Shown: piece after piece, positions 19,848-30,080 of the stretch | Numbering within the stretch: the first letter of the stretch is position 1 | Layout: the number at the start of each line of letters is the position of its first letter | Source of the DNA: an uncultured Paraburkholderia sp. | GTDB taxonomy: Bacteria; Pseudomonadota; Gammaproteobacteria; Burkholderiales; Burkholderiaceae | DNA length: 64,000 nt | Reading direction: 5' to 3' | Assembly: GCA_940747215.1 (NCBI GenBank) | Contig: CALNWS010000003.1 | Coordinates: 1-64,000 of the forward strand | Position numbers and translations under genes: made by a program | The notes under the pieces: generated by a model | The model's input: only the letters and a program-made list of their open reading frames with translations | What the model was told of the DNA's origin: nothing | Database searches by the model: none

Positions 19848-21098
19848 TTACGCTTGGTCGAGATCGAACGCCTTATGCAGCGCGCGCACGGCAAGTTCCA
19901 TGTACTTCTCGTCGATCAGCACCGAGATCTTGATTTCCGACGTGGAGATCATCTGGATGTTGATGCCCTCTTCCGACAGCGTGCGGAACATCGTGCTTGC
20001 GATACCCACATGCGAGCGCATGCCGACACCGACCACCGACACCTTCGACACCTTCGGATCGCCGAGCACCTGCTCCGCCTGCACGTGCCCCTTCACCTGG
20101 TTCGTGAGGATTTCCATGGCGCGCTGATAGTCGCCGCGGCCCACCGTGAACGTGAACGCGGTTTTGCCTTCCACGCTCTGGTTCTGGATGATCATGTCGA
20201 CGTCGATATTGGCGTCCGCCACCGGGCCGAGGATCTGATACGCGATGCCCGGCTTGTCCGGCACACCCATCACGGCAATGCGAGCTTCGTCGCGCTGAAA
20301 CGCGATGCCCGAGATGACTGCTTTTTCCATGGTCTCGTCTTCTTCAAAAGTAATCAGGGTGCCCGACTTCATTTCGGCTTCGAGCGGGATGAGCGGATCG
20401 GTCAGGCTCGACAGCACACGCGTCTTCATCTGATACTTGCCGGCGAATTCCACCGAGCGGATCTGCAGCACCTTGGAACCTAGGCTTGCCATTTCCAGCA
20501 TTTCTTCGAACGTCACGCGATCGAGCCGGCGCGCTTCTTCAACCACGCGCGGGTCGGTCGTGTAGACGCCGTCGACGTCCGTGTAGATCAGGCACTCGTC
20601 AGCCTTCAACGCGGCGGCGACTGCCACGGCGGAAGTGTCCGAGCCGCCACGGCCGAGCGTGGTGATGTGGCCTTCCGGGTCGATGCCCTGGAAGCCCGTG
20701 ATCACGACCACCTTGCCTGCGTCGAGATCGCGCAGCACGCGCTCGCCGTCGATATCGCTTATGCGCGCTTTCGTGAACGCGCTATCCGTTTTGATCGGCA
20801 CTTGCCAGCCCGCATAGCTGACCGCGTCGACACCGGCGTCCTGCAGCGCAATCGCGAGGAGGCCCGAACTTGCCTGCTCGCCGGTCGCGGCAATCATGTC
20901 GAGTTCACGCGGGCTCGGCTGGGAAGTGATTTCTTTCGCGAGACCGAGCAAGCGGTTGGTTTCGCCGGACATCGCCGACGGCACGACCACTATCTTGTGG
21001 CCAGCCTTATGCCATTTCGCGACGCGCTTGGCGACGTTCTTGATGCGCTCGACCGAGCCCATCGAGGTGCCACCGTATTTATGTAAGATGAGTGCCAT
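19848..21098 (-). CDS. lysC: Aspartate kinase (aspartokinase)
   Basis: LysC phosphorylates aspartate, the first step to lysine, threonine, methionine and diaminopimelate. The product has 416 residues from the ATG at 21098, chosen because it precedes LILHKYGGTSMGSVERIKNV, the universal N-terminus. The KYGGTS motif is at residues 7-12. Catalytic segments include ATGEQASSGLLAIAL, TLGRGGSDTSAVAVAAAL and the TDVDGVYTTDPR aspartate loop. Two ACT domains follow (DKPGIAYQILGPVADANIDV; GIASTMFRTLSEEGINIQMI), which normally bind lysine and threonine for feedback control. It is intact. Diaminopimelate for the wall depends on it. Confidence 0.97.
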   Translation of the reverse strand: MALILHKYGGTSMGSVERIKNVAKRVAKWHKAGHKIVVVPSAMSGETNRLLGLAKEITSQPSPRELDMIAATGEQASSGLLAIALQDAGVDAVSYAGWQVPIKTDSAFTKARISDIDGERVLRDLDAGKVVVITGFQGIDPEGHITTLGRGGSDTSAVAVAAALKADECLIYTDVDGVYTTDPRVVEEARRLDRVTFEEMLEMASLGSKVLQIRSVEFAGKYQMKTRVLSSLTDPLIPLEAEMKSGTLITFEEDETMEKAVISGIAFQRDEARIAVMGVPDKPGIAYQILGPVADANIDVDMIIQNQSVEGKTAFTFTVGRGDYQRAMEILTNQVKGHVQAEQVLGDPKVSKVSVVGVGMRSHVGIASTMFRTLSEEGINIQMISTSEIKISVLIDEKYMELAVRALHKAFDLDQA

Positions 21099-21513
21099 TG
21101 TCGTTCTGAACTGGAGGATAAGAGCCGCGCTGGCGCGCTGGAGACAACCGCACAAAAGCACAGGAGCGCAACGTCTTGTGAACGACGGCAAAATGTATGG
21201 CGGCGTAAATACAGCACGCGCGGATTTGCCCAGGATGATCGCTGATGGTTGAGCGGACGACGGATCACGATCGCAAACCGGCAAACGGACAAAAGCGATG
21301 GCGAAAACGAGTCGGGCAAATACGTAACCTACCCGATCGGGCGCGAAAAGACAAGCCGGGACGGCGTTCTGGCTATGCGCAAATGGGGCAAAAAGGGGCC
21401 GCAAACCGCTCGAAAACGTTCCGGAAACGGGGCATTGCCCTCGATTCCGTTTCTTCGCGCGGGTTCACTGTCTGGATGGTTCACTGTCTGGATAATTCCG
21501 GCTGCTAGGTCAC
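21099..21513. other. lysC-tilS intergenic region
   Basis: 415 bases lie between tilS and lysC, both on the minus strand. No gene, tRNA or clear riboswitch is visible. It holds the 16-bp tandem duplication at 21462-21493, and should contain the lysC promoter. Confidence 0.5.
21462..21493. repeat. Perfect 16-bp tandem duplication
   Basis: GGTTCACTGTCTGGAT occurs at 21462-21477 and again at 21478-21493 with no change between copies. It is intergenic, just downstream of the tilS stop. It matches the class of short tandem duplications seen in several pseudogenes of this window. Confidence 0.95.
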
Positions 21514-22977
21514 TCAGGCGAGCAGGATGTCCTCGCGCCAGATGATCCGGATGAGCGGCCCTGCTGAGTCTGTCGCAGCGTTCGCATTTGCCTCGCGATC
21601 CACACCGCCCGCATCGTCCAGAACGGCGCGATTCACGCCGAGCCCCGGCACGAACAGCAATGCGTTGCCGACATAGAGCAGCGGCACGTCGCGCTTCCAC
21701 GTGGGCACGCCGCGCTCCTGAAAAAGATTCTTCAACGTTCGGCTCGGTGCCGACGCCGCATCGACCACGCGCATGCGCTCGCCGCCCACGCGCGAGCGCG
21801 CGCGCAGCATCGCGCGCTGCAAGACTTCACGCGGAACGGCATCGGCGGCCGATGCGACATCGTCGACAGGAGCGAACACGAACGTGCCGCGCCATTGCGG
21901 CACATGCCAGACCGACTCGCCCTGCCACGACAGTTCGCTAATGCTACGAGCTGCGAGCGCAGTTTCGTCCGCGGGCTCGCTGCTGCCGCCCGCTTCCCAG
22001 TAGACAAGTCCGCGATAACTGCGCAGCGTCTGCCCCGCATGATCGATGCGCAACTGATGCTCGTCGCCCACTTCACGCAACTGCCGCAGCGCATCCGAAA
22101 GACGCGCGCTCGACGCCGCCGCGAAGCCGAGCGTGCGCATCCAGTAACGCAGCAGATTGAGTGCGCGGTCGTCGTCGAATGCGAGCAGCGCTTCGTGCGA
22201 GAGCGCGCCCCCCTCGTCGCGCGACACGTCTTTCATGTCGATGCGCGCGAGTGTATCGAGCAGACGCTGCGCTGAAGCCGCATGTGCGGCCGTCCGCGCG
22301 AGCGCATCGCGAAAGCCCGGAAAGTGGACGGTGAGCGCCGGCGTCACTTCATGACGCAGCGCGTTGCGCGCGTAGCGCGTGTCCGCGTTGGATTCGTCGT
22401 CGATCCAGCGCAGTCGTTGGCCGCGCGCGTAGTGTTCGAGCTGCGCGTGCAGTAGATTGAGCAGCGGCCGCACGCGCGTCACGGAAGCGCCGGGAGACAC
22501 GCGCTCCGACGCCATCGCCGCGAGACCCGCGAGGCCTGCGCCACGCAGCAGTTGCAACAGCACCGTTTCGGCCTGATCGTCGGCATGTTGCGCAATCCAG
22601 AGCGTCCCTACACCATACGCCGCGCACATTTCCTTGAGCGCGCGATAGCGCGCCTCGCGCGCCGCCGCTTCGACGCCCATGCCGGCATCGCGCGGCACGT
22701 CGACACGCTGCGCGGCGAACTCGACGCGACGCTCCCGCGCGAACTTCTCGCAGTGAGCGAGCCACGCGTCGGCATGCGCGCTCAAACCGTGATGCACGTG
22801 CAGCGCGATGCAACGCGACGCGCCCGCCACGCGCACGGCGGCATCGAGCAGCACGCTCGAATCCACCCCGCCGCTGAAGGCGATCGCAATACGCGCGTCG
22901 GCGGATACCGCAGAAAGCGCAATGCCGACCGCCTCGAGAACGAGGCGGTCGGCGTGTGAATCGGCGGTGAGTGTCAC
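21514..22977 (-). CDS. tilS: tRNA(Ile)-lysidine synthetase
   Basis: TilS converts C34 of the CAU-anticodon tRNA-Ile to lysidine, so that it reads AUA and is charged with isoleucine. The PP-loop SGGVDSS is at residues 35-41, followed by RCIALHVHHGLSAHADAW and HADDQAETVLLQLLRGAGLAGL. The substrate-binding domain and the C-terminal domain (GGERMRVVDAASAPSRTLKN, VPTWKRDVPLLYVGN) are complete in a 487-residue intact frame, normal for Burkholderia. It sits directly downstream of accA (about 47 bp gap), a pairing common in beta-proteobacteria. Confidence 0.95.
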   Translation of the reverse strand: MTLTADSHADRLVLEAVGIALSAVSADARIAIAFSGGVDSSVLLDAAVRVAGASRCIALHVHHGLSAHADAWLAHCEKFARERRVEFAAQRVDVPRDAGMGVEAAAREARYRALKEMCAAYGVGTLWIAQHADDQAETVLLQLLRGAGLAGLAAMASERVSPGASVTRVRPLLNLLHAQLEHYARGQRLRWIDDESNADTRYARNALRHEVTPALTVHFPGFRDALARTAAHAASAQRLLDTLARIDMKDVSRDEGGALSHEALLAFDDDRALNLLRYWMRTLGFAAASSARLSDALRQLREVGDEHQLRIDHAGQTLRSYRGLVYWEAGGSSEPADETALAARSISELSWQGESVWHVPQWRGTFVFAPVDDVASAADAVPREVLQRAMLRARSRVGGERMRVVDAASAPSRTLKNLFQERGVPTWKRDVPLLYVGNALLFVPGLGVNRAVLDDAGGVDREANANAATDSAGPLIRIIWREDILLA

Positions 22978-23024
22978 GTTGCTCGCGCTTGAGCGCTAAC
23001 GGACGAAAAAGAACGCGCGCGAGC

Positions 23025-23996
23025 TTAGGCGCCCGGCATCGTTTCCTTGAACTTGCCGTACGACATCAGCCGTTCGAAACGGCGTTGACGCAGGTCGTTG
23101 ATGCTCATGCCCTGGAACTGGCGCAGCGAATCGGCCAGTACACGGCGCAGCATGGCGGCCATGCCCTTCAGATCGCGATGTGCGCCGCCGAGCGGCTCGT
23201 TGACGATCTTGTCGATCAGTCCGAGCGCCTTCAGACGATGCGCGGTGAGGCCAAGCGCTTCGGCAGCTTCCGGCGCCTTCGCGGCGCTCTTCCACAGAAT
23301 CGACGCGCAGCCTTCCGGCGAAATGACCGAGTACGTGGAGAATTGCAGCATCAGCACGCTGTCGCCCACGGCGATCGCGAGCGCGCCGCCCGAACCGCCT
23401 TCGCCGATGATCGTGGCGATCAACGGCGTCTTGAGTTCGGCCATCACGTACAGATTACGGCCGATCGCTTCCGACTGGCCGCGCTCTTCCGCACCGATGC
23501 CGGGATAAGCGCCCGGCGTGTCGATGAACGTGAAGATCGGCAGGTTGAATTTCTCGGCAAGACGCATGAGCCGTTCGGCCTTGCGATAGCCTTCGGGACG
23601 CGGCATGCCGAAGTTGCGCAGCGCGCGTTCCTTCGTGTCGCGGCCCTTCTGATGACCGATCACCATACAGGCCTGGCCGTTGAAACGCGCGAGGCCGCCG
23701 ACGATCGACAGGTCGTCCGCATAGCTGCGGTCGCCGTGCAATTCGTGGAAGTCGGTGAACAGCTCGTTCACGTAGTCGAACGTGTACGGGCGTTGCGGAT
23801 GACGGGCAATTTGCGAAACCTGCCACGGCGTGAGGTTCGCGTACAGATCTTTGGTGAGCTGTTGGCTCTTCTTCGACAGCCGCTCGATTTCTTCCGAAAT
23901 ATCGACGGCCGAATCGCCCTGCACGAAGCGCAATTCTTCGATCTTCGCTTCGAGTTCAGCGATCGGCTGTTCGAAATCCAGAAAAGTGGTTTTCAT
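23025..23996 (-). CDS. accA: Acetyl-CoA carboxylase carboxyltransferase subunit alpha
   Basis: AccA pairs with AccD to transfer carboxyl from biotin to acetyl-CoA, making malonyl-CoA for fatty-acid synthesis. The 323-residue frame is full length. It starts [20 protein letters not shown], with the carboxyltransferase core [19 protein letters not shown], the glycine-rich [15 protein letters not shown] and [11 protein letters not shown]. It is intact and precedes tilS. Its retention contrasts with loss of fabI in the same window: the pathway is kept while one of its reductase genes is dead. Confidence 0.97.
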   Translation of the reverse strand: MKTTFLDFEQPIAELEAKIEELRFVQGDSAVDISEEIERLSKKSQQLTKDLYANLTPWQVSQIARHPQRPYTFDYVNELFTDFHELHGDRSYADDLSIVGGLARFNGQACMVIGHQKGRDTKERALRNFGMPRPEGYRKAERLMRLAEKFNLPIFTFIDTPGAYPGIGAEERGQSEAIGRNLYVMAELKTPLIATIIGEGGSGGALAIAVGDSVLMLQFSTYSVISPEGCASILWKSAAKAPEAAEALGLTAHRLKALGLIDKIVNEPLGGAHRDLKGMAAMLRRVLADSLRQFQGMSINDLRQRRFERLMSYGKFKETMPGA

Positions 23997-24212
23997 TGGT
24001 TTAATCCTTGGACTTACCGGCAGCGCGTATTCTAACCGCGCACACCGATAACAAAACCATCCAGAAGCTATTAATTTTAACAGATTGATAGCGTCATAAA
24101 ACGGCCCTGCTCCGTCTGACTTCCTGCCGTACGTCTACCAGTCGGGCAAACGGCGGGCCGCTCAAGTGTGTTTTCCTCGTGAAACCTGCCACATAGCGGC
24201 GGCCCAAAGTGT

Positions 24213-25256
24213 TCAGTAGTCGACCGTCAACGGGTCGAGACTGCGCCACATATACCAGGTTGCGACCGTGCGCCACGGTTCCCAGTTCGCCGCGACTTCA
24301 CGTGCTTCGCTGCGCGTGACCGGTTCGCCGCTGAAGTAATTCACGCTGATCGCGCGAATGAGGCCGAGGTCGTCGAGCGGCAGAACGTCCGGACGCGACA
24401 GGTTGAAGATCAGGAACATCTCCGCGGTCCAGCGGCCGATGCCGCGAATCTGCGTGAGCTCGGCGATCACCGCCTCGTCTTCCATCGACGTCCATTTGCC
24501 GACGTGCAGCGCTCCCGACACGAAGTGCTGCGCGAGATCGAGCACGTAGTCGGCCTTGCGCCGCGACAAGCCGCACGCCGTGAGCTTCTCCTGACCGAAC
24601 TTGATGAATTGCTGCGGCACGAGCTTCGGACATGCGGCCTCGACTTTCGCCCACACCGCCTGCGCCGAAGCAACCGAGATCTGCTGGCCGACCACCGAGC
24701 GTGCGAGCGTGACGAACGGATCGCCGCAGCTTAGCAAATGCACCGGACCGAATTTCGGAATCAGCTTCTTGAGAATGCGATCGCGCTTGACGAGGTCCGC
24801 ACACGCCTTGTCCCAATACGCGGGGCGTGTGATTTCCGGCGTGAGTCCGCCGATCTGCACGGGCACCGCCACTTCGCCCATCGCCGCAGCCTCGCCCGCA
24901 TTCGCCGATGCGCGCGTCTTGCGCACGACTTCGTCGTCGTGACCGTCGACCGTGACGCGCGCGAGTTCTTGCACGTCACCCGTGAGTTCAGCGGACAACA
25001 CGCCGCTGGCTTTCGCGCGCTTCGCAGCCGGCGTGTGCGCGGATGCGCCATTGAGCCCGCGCTTGACCGCGTTCTTCACCGAAGTCTTTTTCGCCGCGCC
25101 CGCCGCGCCGGTGACACCCGCTGCATTCTTCGCCGTCACCCCGACTGCTTTCGATGATGCTTTCCTTACCGCTGCGCTGCCCGCGCGAGCCGGCGCTTGC
25201 GCCGACTTTATCTGAGACGTGGCTCGTTTAGCCGGCGTCTTCGTGGCCGATGCCAT
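24213..25256 (-). CDS. DNA-3-methyladenine glycosylase (AlkA-type HhH-GPD) with a long basic N-terminal tail
   Basis: The enzyme excises alkylated bases in base-excision repair. The catalytic part covers about residues 140-347. The helix-hairpin-helix is LTQIRGIGRWTAEMFLIF and the catalytic aspartate lies in VLPLDDLGLIRA. SVVGQQISVASAQAVWAKVE is the usual N-lobe of the domain. The first 90 or so residues are a Lys/Ala-rich, low-complexity tail (repeats like AKKTSVKNAVKRG), resembling histone-H1-like tails and probably DNA-binding. Such tails occur in other Burkholderia homologues. The frame is intact at 347 residues. It ends downstream of cysS on the same strand with a gap of 47 bp. Confidence 0.9.
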   Translation of the reverse strand: MASATKTPAKRATSQIKSAQAPARAGSAAVRKASSKAVGVTAKNAAGVTGAAGAAKKTSVKNAVKRGLNGASAHTPAAKRAKASGVLSAELTGDVQELARVTVDGHDDEVVRKTRASANAGEAAAMGEVAVPVQIGGLTPEITRPAYWDKACADLVKRDRILKKLIPKFGPVHLLSCGDPFVTLARSVVGQQISVASAQAVWAKVEAACPKLVPQQFIKFGQEKLTACGLSRRKADYVLDLAQHFVSGALHVGKWTSMEDEAVIAELTQIRGIGRWTAEMFLIFNLSRPDVLPLDDLGLIRAISVNYFSGEPVTRSEAREVAANWEPWRTVATWYMWRSLDPLTVDY

Positions 25257-25303
25257 CCTGCCTCCTGCCTGGCGAGTCGATCAGAGGGAAATGCAAGGCG
25301 CGT

Positions 25304-26701
25304 TCACGCGCGCCGCCATTCGGTCAACTCGCCGGGTTTGTCTTCAAGTACAACGCCGGCCTCGAGCAATTCGGCCCGGATCCGGTCTGCTGCCGCATAG
25401 TCCTTTGCCTGCTTGGCGGCCACACGCGCGGCGATCTTCTCTTCAATCGCGGCGGGCGTGAGCGCGCCTTCGGCGGCTATCCCCGCTGCCTGCTGCAGGT
25501 ATGCACGTGGATCACGTTCGAGCAGTCCGAGCACGGCGCCCAGCGAGCACAGTTGACGGGCCAGCGCCGGGTCGCGCGTGCGGTTTACTTCTGTTGCCAG
25601 TTCGAACAGCACCGACACTGCAACCGGTGTGTTGAAGTCGTCGTTCATGGCCGCCTGGAAACGCTGTGCGTGAGCTTCGTTCCAATCGAGCGCGGCCGTG
25701 TCCGGCGTTACGTCTTTCAACGCGGTGTACAGACGCGCGAGCGCATTGCGTGCGTCGTCGATGTGAACGTCGCTGTAATTGAGCGGCGACCGGTAATGCG
25801 CGCGCGCAATGAAAAAGCGGACGACTTCGGCATCGTACTGCGCCAATACTTCGCGGATCGTAAAGAAGTTGTTCAACGACTTCGACATCTTCTCATTGTC
25901 GATCTGCACGTAGCCATTGTGCATCCAGTAATTGACGAACGTTTGACCGGTAGCGGCTTCACTTTGGGCGATTTCATTTTCATGGTGCGGAAACTGCAGG
26001 TCCTGGCCGCCGCCATGAATGTCGAACTGATCGCCGAGCAGCGTGCAGCCCATGGCCGAGCACTCGATATGCCAACCTGGACGGCCGCGGCCGTACTTCG
26101 AGTCCCAGCCGGTGTCGGCCGGTTCGTCGGGCTTTTCCTGTTTCCACAGCACGAAGTCGAGCAGGTCCTGCTTCGCGTCGTTCGCCGCGACGCGTTCGCC
26201 CGTGCACAGATCTTCCAGCGACTTGCCCGAGAGCTTGCCGTAGCCCGCGAACTTGCGCACCGCGTAGTTCACGTCGCCGTCGGCCGCCTGATACGCGTAA
26301 CCGTTCGCCTCGAGCTGCTGGATCATGCCGAGCATCTGAGGAATGAAATCCGTTGCGCGCGGTTCGAGATCGGGGCGCTTGATGCCGAGCGCGTCCGCGT
26401 CTTCGTGCAGCGCGTCGATGAAGCGGTTCGTGAGCGACTTGATCGTCTCGCCATTCTCCACGGCGCGGCGAATGATCTTGTCGTCGATGTCCGTAATGTT
26501 GCGCACGTAGGTCACGTCGTAGCCCAGCGTGCGCAACCAGCGCTGCACGATGTCAAACACGACCATCACCCGCGCGTGGCCGACGTGACAGTAGTCGTAC
26601 ACGGTCATCCCACAGACGTACATCCACACGACGCCTTCCTGCAGCGGCACGAAAGTTTGCTTTTCACGCGCGAGCGTGTTGTAGATGCGCAGTGATTCCA
26701 T
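25304..26701 (-). CDS. cysS: Cysteinyl-tRNA synthetase
   Basis: CysS charges tRNA-Cys. The ATG at 26701 gives [20 protein letters not shown], the standard N-terminus. The zinc-binding cysteine and HIGH motif lie in [17 protein letters not shown] (HVGH). The KMSKS motif is [16 protein letters not shown]. The zinc site continues with GWHIECSAM and [15 protein letters not shown]. At 465 residues it is full length. The C-terminal anticodon-binding part ends [14 protein letters not shown]. It is intact and divergent from the TPR gene. Confidence 0.96.
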   Translation of the reverse strand: MESLRIYNTLAREKQTFVPLQEGVVWMYVCGMTVYDYCHVGHARVMVVFDIVQRWLRTLGYDVTYVRNITDIDDKIIRRAVENGETIKSLTNRFIDALHEDADALGIKRPDLEPRATDFIPQMLGMIQQLEANGYAYQAADGDVNYAVRKFAGYGKLSGKSLEDLCTGERVAANDAKQDLLDFVLWKQEKPDEPADTGWDSKYGRGRPGWHIECSAMGCTLLGDQFDIHGGGQDLQFPHHENEIAQSEAATGQTFVNYWMHNGYVQIDNEKMSKSLNNFFTIREVLAQYDAEVVRFFIARAHYRSPLNYSDVHIDDARNALARLYTALKDVTPDTAALDWNEAHAQRFQAAMNDDFNTPVAVSVLFELATEVNRTRDPALARQLCSLGAVLGLLERDPRAYLQQAAGIAAEGALTPAAIEEKIAARVAAKQAKDYAAADRIRAELLEAGVVLEDKPGELTEWRRA

Positions 26702-26945
26702 AGAGAACGGTGCGTGGCCGAAAGAAATCCGCAATGTGTTAGGTTCGCGTTGCGCCACACTACTGCGGATGCTTTGCGCGAATGTGCATCAGGACAGCAA
26801 ACCGGCGCACCTAGTGCGGCGGTCAGACTGCGATCATGGCGGAGACGACCACGAGTGGCGAAAAGACAGTTTGCGGTTCGACGGAACGCGCAGACCTTTT
26901 TGTTAGAATGGCTCGAAGTATAACATTCAGTTCAGACTCGAGCCT

Positions 26946-27749
26946 ATGAAAAAACCTTCCAGCGGCCGCGCGCGCAGCGCTGCGACCCCGGCCGCGACGG
27001 CGCAGAGCGCCACGTGCGGCACCGCCTCCGGGCGCCGCGTCTCGCGTGGCCTCGTGTCGAATTTCGCGGTGGCCGCGGCGACGTCCGCCCTCGTGGTCTT
27101 GCCCAGCATCGCGGCCTTCGCACAGAAGGCGGCCACCATGCCGAGCGGCCCGGCCGTACGCGACAACACGCCGGAAATCGACGCCTCAATCGCGCAGAAA
27201 AACTGGCAGGCCTCGCTCACGCAGCTCGACGCGCGCATCGCTTCGAACCCGCGCGACGCGCAGGCGAAGTTCAAGCGCGGCACCGTGCTCGCGCATCTGA
27301 ATCGCGACAACGAAGCGATCGCCGCCTTCACCGAGCTCACGCAAACGTATCCCGAGCTGCCCGAGCCATACAACAACCTCGCCGCGCTATACGCAAAACA
27401 CGGCCGCTACGAGGAAGCGCGCGCCGCGCTCGAAACCGCCACCAAGGTAAATCCGAGCTACGGTCTCGCGTACGAGAATCTCGGCGACCTTTATCTGCGC
27501 ATGGCGAACGAAGCGTATCGCCACGCACAGGGTCTCGGCAAAGCAGGCCCCACCACCGCGCAACGCATCGCCGACATCCAGAAAATCGTTTCGCCGTCGA
27601 AAACGGCGCCCGTGAAAAAAGCCGCTGTCACGAATACCGACGACTACACGCAGCGCGCCACGTCGGGCATGACGCAAACGCCGAGCTTCCAATACGGCGG
27701 CGCAAATGGCTCGCTCGCCATGCCGCCCTACATGGCGCCGTCGAAGTAA
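26946..27749 (+). CDS. Exported tetratricopeptide-repeat protein
   Basis: The protein has 267 residues. The N-terminus is basic, then a hydrophobic segment VAAATSALVVLPSIAAFAQ (about residues 42-60) looks like a signal peptide with AFA cleavage. TPR units are visible at about 75-110 (NWQASLTQLDARIASNPRDA), 108-140 (NDEAIAAFTELTQTYPELPE) and 143-175 (RYEEARAALETATKVNPSYG). The tail is Pro/Ser/Gly-rich. It is followed within 45 bp by the cyclophilin genes ppiA and ppiB and then lpxH, so it belongs to an envelope-related cluster conserved in Burkholderia. TPR proteins mediate protein contacts; the partner is unknown. Confidence 0.85.
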   Translation: MKKPSSGRARSAATPAATAQSATCGTASGRRVSRGLVSNFAVAAATSALVVLPSIAAFAQKAATMPSGPAVRDNTPEIDASIAQKNWQASLTQLDARIASNPRDAQAKFKRGTVLAHLNRDNEAIAAFTELTQTYPELPEPYNNLAALYAKHGRYEEARAALETATKVNPSYGLAYENLGDLYLRMANEAYRHAQGLGKAGPTTAQRIADIQKIVSPSKTAPVKKAAVTNTDDYTQRATSGMTQTPSFQYGGANGSLAMPPYMAPSK

Positions 27750-27793
27750 TCGCGTTGCGCGCGCCGCACTAAGTTTTCCCCCTGAGGATCTTC

Positions 27794-28374
27794 ATGAAAT
27801 GGTTGATGTGGGCGCTTGGCAGCGCCGCCCTGATCGCAAACGCATCCGCTTTTGCCCAGTCCGGCACGCAGGCCGCGCATCCGTCCGTTCTGCTCAAGAC
27901 ATCGGAAGGCGACATCCTCGTCGAGTTGTATCCTGAAAAATGCCGAAGTTGGCTGCCAATTTCCTCGACTACGTGAAGGCCGGCCAATACAACGGCACGA
28001 TTTTCCATCGCGTGATTCGCGGCTTCATGATCCAGGGCGGCGGCTATACGCAAAGCTTCGCCGAAAAGCCCACGCGCGCGCCGATTCCGCTCGAAAACCG
28101 TAACGGCCTGAAGAACAGCGTGGGCACGCTCGCCATGGCACGCACGAGCGATCCGAATTCGGCCACCGCACAGTTCTTCATCAACACGGTGGACAACGCC
28201 GGCCTCGACTATCCGAATCCGGACGGCAACGGCTACGCGGTGTTCGGCAAGGTCACGGGCGGCATGGACGTCGTGAAGAAAATCGAAGGCACGCCCACCA
28301 TCACGCGCGGCCCGATGAGCGACGTGCCACAAAAGCCCATCGTGATCGAATCGGCCACGGTGGTCGGCAAGTAA
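27794..28374 (+). pseudogene. ppiA: Periplasmic cyclophilin-type peptidyl-prolyl isomerase, one-base deletion
   Basis: The signal peptide is clear (MKWLMWALGSAALIANASAFAQ), followed by HPSVLLKTSEGDILVELYPEK. Here the frame reads CRSWLPISS and stops, because one base is missing near 27937; homologues continue APK.AANFLDYVKAGQYNGT. The rest of the cyclophilin domain is complete in the next frame: [50 protein letters not shown] restart at the ATG at 27940 would make a cytosolic fragment lacking the first strand. It stands immediately before intact ppiB, which may have relaxed selection. Confidence 0.88.
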
Positions 28375-28605
28375 TTTGCATGGCCCTGCAACGCGCCTGA
28401 TCGCATTTCATCGTATCCCTTCGCGTCCGCAGGCGGCGCCCCGGCATTGCAACGCATCCGGTTCGAGCGGCTCGTAAGGGTGCAGCGAAACGAAGGCAAT
28501 ATGCGCGGGCGCCAAGGCAGCATCCACGCCCCAGTGCGGTCCGCCATCAGAAACATGAAGGCTCGCCGCACCTTTTATCCATTCCTTTCATCAAAGGATT
28601 CCATC

Positions 28606-29100
28606 ATGGTTGAACTGCATACGAACCACAGCGTCTTTAAGCTCGAACTGGACGCCGAAAAAGCACCGAAGTCGGTTGAGAACTTCCCCAACTACGTGAA
28701 AGCCGGCCATTACGACAACACGGTGTTCCACCGAGTGATCGACGGCTTCATGATTCAGGGCGGCGGTTTTGAGCCGGGCATGAAGCAGAAGCCGACGGCC
28801 GAGCCGATCAACAACGAAGCGAACAACGGCCTGAAGAACGTGACCGGTTCGATCGCAATGGCTCGCACGAACGACCCGCATTCAGCAACCACGCAATTCT
28901 TCATCAACGTGAACGACAACGACTTCCTGGACCACTCGTCGCCCACGCCGCAAGGCTGGAGCTATGCTGTGTTCGGCAAGGTCGTCGAAGGCATGGACAT
29001 CGTCGAGAAGATCAAGAAGGTCAAGACGGGTTCGAAGGGCTTCCATCAGGACGTGCCGGCCGACGACGTCGTGATCGGAAAAGTTGTGATCGTCGACTAA
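28606..29100 (+). CDS. ppiB: Cytosolic cyclophilin, peptidyl-prolyl cis-trans isomerase B
   Basis: This enzyme catalyses proline isomerisation in protein folding. The start ATG at 28606 follows AAAGGA and gives [20 protein letters not shown] with no signal peptide. The active-site residues of cyclophilins are present: the [14 protein letters not shown] segment (Arg and Phe), [18 protein letters not shown] (Gln/Phe) and the late [13 protein letters not shown]. Length 164 residues is normal. Its sequence is close to the adjacent broken ppiA domain, so the pair probably arose by duplication. Confidence 0.95.
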   Translation: MVELHTNHSVFKLELDAEKAPKSVENFPNYVKAGHYDNTVFHRVIDGFMIQGGGFEPGMKQKPTAEPINNEANNGLKNVTGSIAMARTNDPHSATTQFFINVNDNDFLDHSSPTPQGWSYAVFGKVVEGMDIVEKIKKVKTGSKGFHQDVPADDVVIGKVVIVD

Positions 29101-29136
29101 ACCCGGCGCGACCAGAATCTTTATCAGGCACCTTCA

Positions 29137-29934
29137 ATGCTGCAAGAAACGCCGCTGCGAAGCGTCGCCGCGGACGTGCCTGGCGAGGGCAAACGCCCGC
29201 ACGCCGCACGCCTGTTTTTTTTCCTCTCCGACATTCATCTGAGCGAGGCGATTCCGCACACCGTCGCCGCGTTCGAGCATTTCATCCGCGTCACTGCCGA
29301 ACAGGCGGACTCCGTTTTCATTCTCGGCGATCTGTTCGAGTACTGGATCGGCGACGACATGCTCGTCGAACCGTTCGTCGCGCGTATCGCCGCGCTGCTG
29401 CATACGCTCTCCGAGCGCGGCATCGCGCTTTACATCATGCACGGCAACCGCGACTTTCTGCTCGGCAAGCGCTTCATGCGCGCGGCCGGCACGATCTGGT
29501 TGCCCGACCCGTTCGTGATCACCGCCTTCGGCACGCGCATTGCGCTCGCGCACGGCGACGCGCAGTGCACTGCCGACCGCGGCTATCAGGCGTTCCGCAA
29601 TTTCGCGCGCAATCGCGCGGCGCAGGCGCTCTTTCTGGCGTGGCCGTATCGGTGGCGTCGCAAGCTCGCGGAAAACATGCGCTCGAAGAGCGAACAGAGA
29701 CGCCAGCGTCCTGTCTCGCCGAAATACGACGTGACGGCCAAAGGCGTGGCGACGTTGTTCAAGGCTGCGAAAGCGGCGACCATCATTCACGGTCACACGC
29801 ACCGGCCGGCGCGACATCGCGAACCGGGCGGCACGCGTTGGGTTCTGCCGGACTGGGAACTCGACCATGGCGAGCGCCGTGGCGGTTATCTGAGAATCGA
29901 CGCTGAAGGGATTCGAGCGCTACCGCTCGATTGA
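29137..29934 (+). CDS. lpxH: UDP-2,3-diacylglucosamine hydrolase
   Basis: LpxH cleaves UDP-2,3-diacylglucosamine to lipid X in lipid A synthesis at the inner-membrane face. The 265-residue frame carries the calcineurin-like metal motifs: FLSDIHL (D, H), LGDLFEYWIGDD (GD), MHGNRDFLLGKRF (GNRD), ALAHGDAQCT (H), and IHGHTHRPA (GHTH). The ARNRAAQALFLAWPYRWRRK helix supplies the membrane-facing basic region. It lies 36 bp after ppiB and just before the broken cysE. It is intact, so lipid A synthesis is maintained. Confidence 0.95.
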   Translation: MLQETPLRSVAADVPGEGKRPHAARLFFFLSDIHLSEAIPHTVAAFEHFIRVTAEQADSVFILGDLFEYWIGDDMLVEPFVARIAALLHTLSERGIALYIMHGNRDFLLGKRFMRAAGTIWLPDPFVITAFGTRIALAHGDAQCTADRGYQAFRNFARNRAAQALFLAWPYRWRRKLAENMRSKSEQRRQRPVSPKYDVTAKGVATLFKAAKAATIIHGHTHRPARHREPGGTRWVLPDWELDHGERRGGYLRIDAEGIRALPLD

Positions 29935-30080
29935 AGCTGTTGGATCTGCGCGCGGCGTCGTTACACGCGCGCCGGTCCGGTCACTTATCGCTTACGTTCG
30001 TCACGCACGTTGATCGCGCGTGCGTCCACGTGCGCTAACCGCGCACATCTCGACGCACGCCTGCTGCCACCGCTCGACGC

